Part shown: piece by piece, positions 1 to 6,032 of the stretch | Numbering within the stretch: position 1 is the stretch's first letter | Layout: every line of letters begins with the position of its first letter | DNA from: Alphaproteobacteria bacterium UBA998 | Lineage (GTDB): Bacteria > Pseudomonadota > Alphaproteobacteria > Rickettsiales > UBA998 | DNA length: 12,090 nt | Reading direction: 5' to 3' | Assembly (NCBI GenBank): GCA_002291925.1 | Contig: DBAY01000010.1 | Span: 1 to 12,090 of the forward strand | Position numbers and translations under genes: made by a program | Notes under the pieces: model-generated | What the model saw: only the letters and a program-made list of their open reading frames with translations | The model's database searches: none | Told to the model about the DNA's origin: nothing

Positions 1-83
1 GGGGAGGGCTGGGGTGGGGGCATAAGGGTACGCTAGACTTCGCTTCCGCCCCCCTCCCAGCCTCCCCCCTACTGGGGGAGGGG
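1..83. repeat. GC-rich palindromic element inside the dehydrogenase reading frame
   Basis: Positions 61-68 (CCTCCCCC) and 74-81 (GGGGGAGG) form a perfect 8-bp stem with a 5-base loop. Positions 1-20 (ggggagggctggggtggggg) are an imperfect inverted copy of 49-69. The element looks like a REP/BIME-style or Rickettsia-palindromic-element-style mobile repeat, with its left part cut by the window edge. Read on the minus strand in the dehydrogenase frame it encodes Pro/Ser/Gly/Arg-rich sequence (PSPSRGEAGRGAE) with no stop. Its family cannot be assigned without genome-wide comparison. Confidence 0.7.
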
Positions 84-1402
84 AAGGAAAGGTAGAATTT
101 CTGCGTGCCTTCTTCCTTGTAGAAGCTCTTGCCTTGCGCCGCTTTCAGGATGGGCGGCACGGAGAGACCCGCTTCCACGCAGGCCTGGGCGAGCAGGTCG
201 GCGCCGTAGGCCTTGCCTTTCACGGAGAGGCGGTCGATCAGCTCGAAGGGGCCGTATTTCCAGTTATAGCCAAGGCGCATGGCCTCATCGATGCCGAGGA
301 TGTCATCCGAGATTTCCGGCACCAGCGAGGCGGTGTAATGCAGCGTCTGCACCAGCACGCGCTTGGCGTACTGCCCGCCGATATCCGGGTGCGAGACGAG
401 TGCGGCGAGGCCGGCCTTCGCGGCGTCGGCGCTTTCCAGCTTGGATTTCTTCTCCGCGCGGTATTCGCCGGTTTTCAGGTTCAGCGTTTCCTTGCTCTTC
501 TTGCCGTCCGCGCCCTTGTTCAGGCGGTAGAACCCGCCCTTGCCCTTGCGGCCGGTATAGCCTTCGGCGATGAGTTTCTTCACCAATTCCGGCTCGGAGT
601 AGATCTTCACGAAGGCGTCGGAGTCGGGCAAATTATGCAGCATCTCCTTGGCGATGAGCGGCATGAGGTCGATGCCGATGAGGTCGAACAGGCCGAACAC
701 GCCGGTTTTCGGCACGCCGATGGGCTTGCTCATCACGGCGTCGGCGTCTTCCACGTCAATGCCCATTTCGATGGCGGTGAGCAGGCCGACCATCAGCCAG
801 TAGACGCCGATGCGGTTGGCGATGAAGCCGGGTGTATCTTTCACCCAGACGATGCCGCGCCCGAGACGTTTGTCGGCGAAATCGGCGATGCGCTGGACGG
901 TGGCGGGATCGCAGGTGGTGCCGCCAGTCACTTCCAGCAGCGGGAGTAAGCGCGGTGGGTTGAAAAAATGCGTGATGAGGAAATCACGCTTGAAGCGCTC
1001 CGGCATAGGCTCCACCAGCACATGCAGCGGCAGGGTGGAGGTGTTGGAGGAAACGACGGAGCCGTCCTTGCGGTATTGCTCGATCTTCTGATAGGTCGCG
1101 TGCTTGATCTCCAGCTTCTCGATGACGACCTCGATGATCCAGTCGCACTCACGCAGCTTTTCCAGATCATCTTCCAGATTGCCGGGCGTGATGCGCTTCG
1201 CGTTGCTCTTGTGCGTGAAGCCGGAGGGGTTGGCTTTCAGCTGCTTCTCGATGGCGCCCTTCGCCAGCATGTTGCGGTCGGCGGCCCCCGAGGGCACGAT
1301 GTCGAGCAGCAGCACATCGAGGCCCGCATTGGCCAGCACGGCGGCGATGCCGGAGCCCATCACGCCGGAGCCGAGGACGGCGACTTTTTTGATCTCGTTC
1401 AT
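1..1402 (-). CDS. FadN-type 3-hydroxyacyl-CoA dehydrogenase (probable HAD/enoyl-CoA hydratase fusion), 3' end outside window
   Basis: This gene oxidises L-3-hydroxyacyl-CoA to 3-ketoacyl-CoA with NAD+ in beta-oxidation (cytoplasm). I translated the frame from the ATG at 1402 to the window edge and found 467 codons with no stop. Visible in it are the Rossmann motif GSGVMG (residues 11-16), SSNTS (118-122), the catalytic-region THFFNPP with His145, Glu157 and GFIANRI with Asn196; the His-Glu-Asn spacing matches hydroxyacyl-CoA dehydrogenases. A second HAD C-terminal domain region (LGYNWKYGPFE) follows, then KSFYKEE, which in FadN-type fusions leads into an enoyl-CoA hydratase domain. That domain would lie outside the window; its presence is inferred. 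The start overlaps the mug stop by 4 bp (ATGA), implying translational coupling. Oddity: from about residue 440 the frame runs through a palindromic GC-rich repeat. Full FadN-like proteins are nearly 800 residues. Confidence 0.9.
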   Translation of the reverse strand, partial: MNEIKKVAVLGSGVMGSGIAAVLANAGLDVLLLDIVPSGAADRNMLAKGAIEKQLKANPSGFTHKSNAKRITPGNLEDDLEKLRECDWIIEVVIEKLEIKHATYQKIEQYRKDGSVVSSNTSTLPLHVLVEPMPERFKRDFLITHFFNPPRLLPLLEVTGGTTCDPATVQRIADFADKRLGRGIVWVKDTPGFIANRIGVYWLMVGLLTAIEMGIDVEDADAVMSKPIGVPKTGVFGLFDLIGIDLMPLIAKEMLHNLPDSDAFVKIYSEPELVKKLIAEGYTGRKGKGGFYRLNKGADGKKSKETLNLKTGEYRAEKKSKLESADAAKAGLAALVSHPDIGGQYAKRVLVQTLHYTASLVPEISDDILGIDEAMRLGYNWKYGPFELIDRLSVKGKAYGADLLAQACVEAGLSVPPILKAAQGKSFYKEEGTQKFYLSFPSPSRGEAGRGAEAKSSVPLCPHPSPP

Positions 1403-1965
1403 GGACGCACCTCTTGGGGCTGCAGGGGGTTCACCCGCGCGGCGAGCTGCCGCCACAGGGATTCGTCCCACCAGCGCCGCGCATGGAACGAGGGTGAGGG
1501 TAGGACGAAGAGTTTCGTTTTGCCAAGCCTTTCCGGCTGCAGCCCATAATCGGCACGCGTCATTTTGCGCCCAAGGCACTGGGAGGCCGCGTTCAGGCTG
1601 GTGAAGGCGAGGTAGGCGGGCGCGACGGCCTCGATGCGGCGGCGTGTGCCTTCGGGGTCGAAATCGTCGCGCGAGAGATCGGCGTCATTGCCATGCGCTG
1701 TCTTGCTGACATCGGTGAGGCCGATGCCGTAGCGCAAGACGTCGAGGTAATCCTTCGGCGCAATCTGGTGCGGCGTGAAGCCTGCGCGGTGCAGGGTGGG
1801 CCAGAACAGGTTGGTGCGGTTGGCGTAATAGGCGCGTTGGCGGTAGGATTCATGGCCCAGCGCCGTGCCGCAGAAGACCACGGCCAGCCCCGGCTGCAGC
1901 ACATCCGGCACCAGCGGAGCGTTGGTGGGGGCGGGGCGTTCCAGCAGGTCGAGCTCGCGTTGCAT
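1399..1965 (-). CDS. mug: Mismatch-specific (MUG/TDG-like) uracil-DNA glycosylase superfamily protein
   Basis: This 188-residue protein belongs to the uracil-DNA glycosylase superfamily, MUG branch, whose members excise uracil or modified bases from mismatches. The alignment to E. coli Mug is direct by eye: LQPGLAVVFCG (residues 23-33), the motif-1 segment GTALG (33-37), NLFWPTLHRAGFTP (52-65), YGIGLTDVSK (79-88) and the late motif LPSPSFHAR (155-163). The E. coli motif-1 Asn (GINPG) and the NPSG Asn are replaced here by Ala and Ser, so substrate range or chemistry probably differs; similar GTA-type variants are, from memory, usual among alphaproteobacterial homologues. The start ATG shares one base with the TAA that ends the ccdB remnant (TAATG), and GGAAGG lies 6 nt upstream. 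The stop overlaps the downstream dehydrogenase start (ATGA). Placement between ccdB and a beta-oxidation gene suggests co-transcription rather than a shared biochemical role. Confidence 0.85.
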   Translation of the reverse strand: MQRELDLLERPAPTNAPLVPDVLQPGLAVVFCGTALGHESYRQRAYYANRTNLFWPTLHRAGFTPHQIAPKDYLDVLRYGIGLTDVSKTAHGNDADLSRDDFDPEGTRRRIEAVAPAYLAFTSLNAASQCLGRKMTRADYGLQPERLGKTKLFVLPSPSFHARRWWDESLWRQLAARVNPLQPQEVRP

Positions 1966-2048
1966 TAGAAGCCTTCCAGAAGGAAATCGATGGCAGCGAC
2001 AATCCGGTGATGCTGGGCGGCCAGGGACGCCACTCTTTCGCCTATCTG
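1965..2048 (-). pseudogene. C-terminal remnant of ccdB beyond the amber codon
   Basis: Reading on in the ccdB frame after TAG gives QIGERVASLAAQHHRI followed by VAAIDFLLEGF and TAA. This lines up with the F-plasmid CcdB ending (VIGEEVADLS, then AINLMFWGI). Only the single amber codon separates it from the upstream coding part, and there is no frameshift. The terminal TAA shares its last base with the mug ATG, so the intact gene would have been translationally coupled to mug. The Trp of the F-plasmid ending is Glu here and the Gly is kept. Confidence 0.8.
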
Positions 2049-2270
2049 CTACACCAAAACAGCGCCCATGTCTGCGGTCATCATTTGATAGGATTCTCCT
2101 GCAATATCGAAGCGCGGTGTCAGACCCTCCATATATTCCCGCGCAGCCTGTGAAGACGGCATGAGGGGAACGACAACCCTGCTGTCCAGATGATGATGAA
2201 AATCGGATTGCACCTGCAATAGCAGTCCGGTCTGGCTGCCGCGCTGGCGGAAGACGTCAAACCGCGCCAT
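2049..2270 (-). CDS. ccdB: CcdB toxin, truncated by an in-frame amber codon
   Basis: CcdB poisons DNA gyrase. The visible product is 73 residues from ATG 2270 (MARFDVF), with the family features LLLQVQSDF, VVVPLMP and ESYQMMTADMGAV, the last matching F-plasmid CcdB WRMMTTDMASV. Translation stops at TAG 2051-2049, but the same frame continues for 27 more CcdB-like codons to TAA at 1965; the total of 101 positions equals the length of F-plasmid CcdB. The lost C-terminal helix contains the residues which, in F-plasmid CcdB, are needed for gyrase poisoning. The product is therefore probably non-toxic unless the amber codon is read through or is a sequencing error. I chose the start at 2270 over the upstream ATG at 2348 because homology begins there. 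It overlaps ccdA by 14 bp, usual for this operon. Confidence 0.82.
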   Translation of the reverse strand: MARFDVFRQRGSQTGLLLQVQSDFHHHLDSRVVVPLMPSSQAAREYMEGLTPRFDIAGESYQMMTADMGAVLV

Positions 2271-2517
2271 CGCGTTGCATCCATAGCGGAGGGAGGAGCA
2301 GGCCTTGCTCGCGGACCCGGGTGTTATAGGCTTCGATCGCCGCCGCATTTTTCTTTCGCCATGCCTCTTCCTTGGCGCGTTTTAGAGCTTGGGCGATACC
2401 TGCTTCCGCTGCGCCGGAGAGGTTGAGGCCCAGTGCCTTGGCTTCCTCCACCATCTGTTTTGGCACCGTCAGGTTAACGCGGGTACGGGATCCGGATGAG
2501 GCGTGTGTATTTGACAT
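2257..2517 (-). CDS. ccdA: CcdA antitoxin
   Basis: This 86-residue protein has an N-terminal ribbon-helix-helix region (RTRVNLTVPKQMVEEAKALG followed by NLSGAAEAG, roughly residues 11-41) that would bind its own operator. Its basic, flexible C-terminal half (AKEEAWRKKNAAAIEAYN, then EQGLLLPPLW) corresponds to the CcdB-neutralising tail. F-plasmid CcdA is 72 residues, so this one is slightly long. No Shine-Dalgarno sequence precedes ATG 2517, but a promoter is placed so that the mRNA would start at this ATG. The gene lies 41 bp after the thiolase stop and overlaps ccdB by 14 bp. It appears intact even though its toxin is truncated. Confidence 0.85.
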   Translation of the reverse strand: MSNTHASSGSRTRVNLTVPKQMVEEAKALGLNLSGAAEAGIAQALKRAKEEAWRKKNAAAIEAYNTRVREQGLLLPPLWMQRDGAV

Positions 2518-2523
2518 ACGTAT

Positions 2524-2552
2524 ATTTTACCCGTTTTTCCTCTGCCTGTCAG
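2524..2552 (-). promoter_or_regulatory. Predicted sigma70 promoter of ccdAB
   Basis: On the minus strand, CTGACA (2552-2547) is followed after exactly 17 bases by TAAAAT (2529-2524). The expected +1 falls on the A of the ccdA ATG (2517), predicting a leaderless transcript. The palindrome ATACGTAT (2516-2523) lies between the -10 and the start codon and is a candidate for CcdA/CcdB autoregulation. The -35 is only a few bases from the thiolase stop codon. Confidence 0.6.
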
Positions 2553-2558
2553 GGGAAA

Positions 2559-3680
2559 TCAGCAGGCTTCCAGCACGGTGGCGATGCCCTGGCCGCCGCC
2601 TATGCACATGGTGGCGAGCGCATAGGTGCCGCCGGTTTTCTTCAGCAGCTGCGCCGCCTTGCCGGTGATGCGCGCGCCGGAGGCGCCGAGCGGATGGCCG
2701 AGCGCGATGGCGCCGCCTTCGAGGTTCACTCTCATTGGATCGACGCCGATCTGTTGCATGCAGGGGATGGACTGGGCGGAAAAGGCTTCGTTGATTTCCA
2801 CCACGTCGAGCTGATCCTTGGAGAGGCCCGCACGGGCGAGCGCCTTGTTCGTCGCGCCGACGGGGCCGAGACCCATCACTTCCGGCTGCAGCCCGTCCAC
2901 GGCGATGGAGCGGATGCGGGCCAGCTTCGGCAGGCCGTGCTTGTCCGCGTAGGCTTTCGAGACCACCAGCACTGCCGCCGCGCCGTCGGTGAGGGGCGAG
3001 GAGGTGCCGGCCGTCACCGTGCCTCCCTTGCGGAAGGCCGGCTCCAGCGCGGCGAGGGCTTCGGCGGTGGAGTCCTTGCGGATGGTGCCGTCGACGCTCA
3101 CCGTGCCGTCTTTCGTTTGCACAGGGATGATTTCGGCAGAGAAATCCGCCTGCGCGGCCTTGCGATGCGAGGCGAGGGCGAAATCCTCCTGCGCCTTGCG
3201 GTCGATGCTGCATTGCGTCGCCACCGCCTCGGCGGTGAGGCCCATGCTCATGTAAGCGGCGGGGAATTCCTTGAAGAGTTTCGGGTTCGGCAGCGGGTTA
3301 TAGCCGCCCATCGGGATTCGGGTCATCGACTCGACGCCCGCGCAGATGAACACCTCGCCCGCGCCGCTGGCGATTTTCCCGGCGGCGATATGGATCGCTT
3401 CCATCGAGGAACCGCACCAGCGGTTGATTGTTGCGCCCCCGATATGAATCGGCAGCCCGGCGAGAAACACCACATGACGGGCCATGTTGAAGCCCTGCTC
3501 GCCCTCCGGAAAAGCGCAGCCGAGCAGCAGATCCTCAATATCCTCCACCTTCACGCCGGAGGTGGCCACCAGCCCCTTCACCACTGTGGCGGCGAGGTCA
3601 TCCGGCCGTACCTTCGCCAGCGCGCCCTTGTTGGCGGACGTAAAAGGGGAGCGGACATAGGCGGAGAGAATGGCGGACAT
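2559..3680 (-). CDS. fadA: Acetyl-CoA C-acyltransferase (FadA-type thiolase)
   Basis: This thiolase cleaves 3-ketoacyl-CoA with CoA to give acetyl-CoA and a shortened acyl-CoA, the last step of beta-oxidation. The protein is 373 residues, slightly short of the usual 385-395. Catalytic residues are all visible: nucleophile Cys89 in NRWCGSSMEA, NEAF at 297-300, His329 in ALGHPLGASG and Cys359 in CIGGGQG. GVESMTRIPMGG (115-126) is the usual thiolase segment. The start at 3680 is preceded by a weak AAAGAG, 6 nt upstream. Only 24 bp separate it from the mazF stop and no convincing promoter is seen there, so the gene probably depends on read-through from mazEF or fadD. ccdAB follows 41 bp downstream. 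It could equally act in the biosynthetic direction (acetoacetyl-CoA), but the neighbours favour degradation. Confidence 0.92.
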   Translation of the reverse strand: MSAILSAYVRSPFTSANKGALAKVRPDDLAATVVKGLVATSGVKVEDIEDLLLGCAFPEGEQGFNMARHVVFLAGLPIHIGGATINRWCGSSMEAIHIAAGKIASGAGEVFICAGVESMTRIPMGGYNPLPNPKLFKEFPAAYMSMGLTAEAVATQCSIDRKAQEDFALASHRKAAQADFSAEIIPVQTKDGTVSVDGTIRKDSTAEALAALEPAFRKGGTVTAGTSSPLTDGAAAVLVVSKAYADKHGLPKLARIRSIAVDGLQPEVMGLGPVGATNKALARAGLSKDQLDVVEINEAFSAQSIPCMQQIGVDPMRVNLEGGAIALGHPLGASGARITGKAAQLLKKTGGTYALATMCIGGGQGIATVLEAC

Positions 3681-3704
3681 AAAAACTCTTTGTATCAGAT
3701 GGGT

Positions 3705-4049
3705 TCAGGGTAACCGGGACATTCCTAAAAAAGCGTGTAATTTTTCGAGCACATCGATAATTATTTCTTCCGGAACCCTCCCCGCCATACGTAAGCCCCG
3801 CGCATGACGGTCAATGCTTTTGACCTGATCGGTCAGTACCGCGCCGCTGAGGGCGAGCCCGGCGGGCAACAAGACTTCGCTGCTACGGCCTTTGACCTGC
3901 GAGGTGACGGGGCACACAATCGCAAACGGCGAATGCTTGTGAAAAAGCTGTGGCGATACCACCAAGGCTGGGCGCTGGCCCGCCTGCTCATGCCCGCTTT
4001 GCGGAGAGAAATTCACCCAGACGAGGTCTCCCTGATCGGGCAGGCTCAT
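3705..4049 (-). CDS. mazF: MazF-family endoribonuclease toxin
   Basis: This 114-residue protein of the MazF/PemK fold would be a sequence-specific mRNA interferase. Family features are GDLVWVNFSPQSGHEQAGQRPALV (in two parts, residues 7-30) with the conserved Arg26, VTSQVKG (48-54) with Thr49 at the same 23-residue spacing as Arg29/Thr52 of E. coli MazF, and LTDQVKSIDRHARG (72-85). The length matches E. coli MazF (111) and nothing key is missing, so it should be active. The start overlaps the mazE stop by 4 bp (ATGA at 4049-4046). The stop lies 24 bp from the thiolase start, a spacing consistent with one transcript. Confidence 0.9.
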   Translation of the reverse strand: MSLPDQGDLVWVNFSPQSGHEQAGQRPALVVSPQLFHKHSPFAIVCPVTSQVKGRSSEVLLPAGLALSGAVLTDQVKSIDRHARGLRMAGRVPEEIIIDVLEKLHAFLGMSRLP

Positions 4050-4300
4050 AAGGCTTCTTCACCCATCGGACCGTCGTCCCACGAGGGATGCGCGTTGCCC
4101 GGTGTCATGCCCTGGCAGAGCTGGTCAAGGCTATAACGGCGGGTGGCGCGTTGAACGGGACGTTGCGGCTTGAGCTTGATGCCGTCTGCCTCCAGAATCA
4201 CCTCGCAGGCATCGCCTCCGGCGAGACGGTAGTAATCGAGCACGGCTTTGGGGAGTCGCACAGCGGCGCTGTTGCCCCATTTCGCAATATGCACTTCCAT
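4046..4300 (-). CDS. mazE: MazE-family antitoxin (AbrB-like)
   Basis: This 84-residue protein has the N-terminal swapped-hairpin AbrB/MazE DNA-binding domain (VHIAKWGNSAAVRLPKAVL, residues 3-21; compare E. coli VKRWGNSPAVRIP). Its acidic C-terminal tail (DQLCQGMTPGNAHPSWDD, about 59-76) parallels the E. coli ITPENLHENIDW segment that wraps MazF. The start ATG 4300 has GGAG 7-8 nt upstream. It is expected to neutralise MazF and to repress its own promoter together with MazF at the palindrome just upstream. Confidence 0.9.
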   Translation of the reverse strand: MEVHIAKWGNSAAVRLPKAVLDYYRLAGGDACEVILEADGIKLKPQRPVQRATRRYSLDQLCQGMTPGNAHPSWDDGPMGEEAL

Positions 4301-4317
4301 GAATCACTCCGCGCGTA

Positions 4318-4330
4318 TATACAATGTATA
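4318..4330. promoter_or_regulatory. Candidate MazE(F) operator palindrome over the -10 box
   Basis: TATACA-A-TGTATA is a perfect 6-bp inverted repeat around one base. It covers the -10 hexamer of the predicted mazE promoter. Toxin-antitoxin operons are commonly autorepressed at such sites; binding here is inferred. Confidence 0.55.
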
Positions 4331-4353
4331 CACTGCTTTCGTGGGCTTTTCAA
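4325..4353 (-). promoter_or_regulatory. Predicted sigma70 promoter of mazEF
   Basis: On the minus strand, TTGAAA (4353-4348) and TATACA (4330-4325) are separated by exactly 17 bases. The -35 overlaps the fadD stop codon (TGA 4352-4350), so mazEF carries its own promoter although it lies inside a beta-oxidation gene run. With mazF only 24 bp from fadA, this promoter may also feed the thiolase. Confidence 0.65.
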
Positions 4354-6032
4354 GAGGCTGCCTTACTCATCTCCTCCGCCAGCAATTCCTTCTTCAAAAT
4401 CTTCCCAATCATGGATTTGGGGAGGCTTTCACGGAATTCATAGGCGTGGGGCTGGGCGTAGGCGGAGACGCGGGCTTTCATGTGGTCTTTCAGCTCGCTC
4501 TCGGTGACGCTCTTGCCCTCTTTCACCACGATGAAGGCTTTCGGCACCTGCACGCGCAGCGGGTGGGGGATGCCGATGACGGCGCATTCGGCGACCGCTT
4601 CGTGCATGTAGAGGACTTCTTCCAGCTCTCTGGGATAGATGTTGTAGCCGCCGGAGATGATCATCTCCTTCAGCCGGTCGACGATGTAGAAATAGCCTTG
4701 GCTGTCCATGTAGCCGACATCGCCGGTGTGCAGGCGGCCCTGGCGGAGTACGTTGTCGGTTTCCTCCGGCTTGTTCCAGTACCCGGCCATCACCTGCGGG
4801 CCGCGGATACAGATTTCGCCCACTTCGCCCTGCTTCAGCACGGTGGTTTTGTCTTCCTTGTCCAGGATTTCGAGAATCGTACCCGGCAAAGGCTGGCCGA
4901 TGGAGCCGGTTTTGTTCTCCTCCAGCACTGGGTTGCACGAGGCGACGGGGGAGGATTCCGAGAGGCCGTAGCCCTCGATCAGCTTGCAGCCGGTCAGCGC
5001 CTCGAATTGCAGCTTGATTTCCTTCGGCAGCGGTCCGCCGCCGGAGACGCAGAGGCGGATGGAGGAGAGGTCGTAATCGGCGATTTTCTTGTAGTTGATG
5101 ATGGCGCCGAACATGGTGGAGACGCCGGGCATCAGGGTCGGCCGCTTGTGATGCACGTCTTCCAGCAAGGTTTTCAGATCGAATTTCGGGTGCAGGATGA
5201 TCTTCATGCCGCCCGCGATGGCGAAATTCATGCAGACCGTCATGGCAAACACATGGAAGAAAGGCAGCACGCCCATCATCACGTCGCCGCCCTCAGCCTC
5301 GGCGCGTAGCCAGCGCAGGCACTGCTCCACGTTGGCGGTGAGGTTGCTGTGGGTGAGCATCACACCCTTGGGCACGCCCGTGGTGCCGCCGGTATATTGC
5401 AGCACCGCGATGTCCTCTTCGGGCTCGATATGCGGGATGCGTAGCGTGGCCGGGTCGGTTTTCAGCAGTTCGGCATAGGCGAGGTGACGCTCATCCCATT
5501 CCGGGTGGGCAATCTCCTTGGCCTTGGCCACCGAGAACAGCGCCGCCTTGGTGACGGGCAGGGCCTCGGCGAGGTGGCTGATGATGACTTTCTTCAGGCA
5601 GGTGGCACCGAGGAACGGCTTCAGCTTGGAATAAAGCATCTCCAGCTGCAGGGTGATCATGATCTCGGTGCCGGAATCCTTGATCTGGTGCTCCAGCTCG
5701 CGCGGCGAATAAAGCGGGTTGTAGTTCACCACGGTGCCGCCCGCTTTCAGGATGGCGAAATAGCTGATGACGAATTGCGGGCAGTTGGGCATGTAGAGCC
5801 CGACCTTGCAACCCTTGCCCACGCCATTTGCCTGCAGCGCAGCGGCGAGGCGGCGCACCTTGTCGCCCACCTCGCGGTAGCTGTAATGCTTGCCTTTGAA
5901 GTCAAGGCAGTCGCGGTCAGGAAAGCGCGATTCGGCGCGATCCAGCACATGGTAGAGCGGGCCCATGGGCAGGTCCGCGTGCCAGTCCACGCCCGGCGGG
6001 TAATGCTGTAGCCAGGCGTGGGAGTCCGTCAT
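4350..6032 (-). CDS. fadD: Long-chain fatty-acid-CoA ligase (FadD-type AMP-binding enzyme)
   Basis: This ligase activates fatty acids to acyl-CoA via an acyl-adenylate, the entry step of beta-oxidation, probably at the inner face of the cytoplasmic membrane. From ATG 6032 it has 560 residues, the normal FadD length. Motifs in order: P-loop YTGGTTGVPKG (213-223), LPFFHVFA (256-263), GYGLSES (354-360), TGDVGYMD (436-443), DRLKEMIISGGYNIYP (452-467, FACS-type signature) and catalytic Lys544 in MIGKILKKEL. The frame stays open upstream to 6179, but those codons overlap the lipoprotein gene and look non-homologous (Arg/Pro-rich), so 6032 is preferred. That start overlaps the lipoprotein stop by 4 bp (ATGA), indicating coupling. 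The mazEF promoter begins in its stop codon. Confidence 0.93.
   Translation of the reverse strand: MTDSHAWLQHYPPGVDWHADLPMGPLYHVLDRAESRFPDRDCLDFKGKHYSYREVGDKVRRLAAALQANGVGKGCKVGLYMPNCPQFVISYFAILKAGGTVVNYNPLYSPRELEHQIKDSGTEIMITLQLEMLYSKLKPFLGATCLKKVIISHLAEALPVTKAALFSVAKAKEIAHPEWDERHLAYAELLKTDPATLRIPHIEPEEDIAVLQYTGGTTGVPKGVMLTHSNLTANVEQCLRWLRAEAEGGDVMMGVLPFFHVFAMTVCMNFAIAGGMKIILHPKFDLKTLLEDVHHKRPTLMPGVSTMFGAIINYKKIADYDLSSIRLCVSGGGPLPKEIKLQFEALTGCKLIEGYGLSESSPVASCNPVLEENKTGSIGQPLPGTILEILDKEDKTTVLKQGEVGEICIRGPQVMAGYWNKPEETDNVLRQGRLHTGDVGYMDSQGYFYIVDRLKEMIISGGYNIYPRELEEVLYMHEAVAECAVIGIPHPLRVQVPKAFIVVKEGKSVTESELKDHMKARVSAYAQPHAYEFRESLPKSMIGKILKKELLAEEMSKAAS

Noticed and set aside
134..949. Long plus-strand open frame (271 codons)
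   Set aside because: It is antisense to the hydroxyacyl-CoA dehydrogenase, whose minus-strand motifs are unmistakable. GC-rich codon bias leaves the opposite strand open by chance.
1966..2048. Gap between mug and ccdB as a plain intergenic region or tRNA fragment
   Set aside because: The stretch is fully explained as the ccdB C-terminus after an amber codon. No cloverleaf can be drawn.
2271..2348. N-terminal extension of CcdB to ATG 2348
   Set aside because: CcdB homology begins at MARFDVF (2270). The extension lies wholly inside ccdA and would make the protein too long.
2527..3213. Minus-strand frame of 228 codons within the thiolase
   Set aside because: It is a frame-shifted reading of the same strand as the thiolase, giving an Arg-rich low-complexity product, while the thiolase frame holds all catalytic motifs.
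2496..3713. Plus-strand open frame of 405 codons
   Set aside because: It is antisense to the thiolase and runs into ccdA and mazF ends. The product is His/Gly/Arg/Ala-rich with no recognisable motif.
4248..5309. Plus-strand open frame of 353 codons
   Set aside because: It is antisense to fadD and the mazE start. Its composition is typical of a shadow frame.
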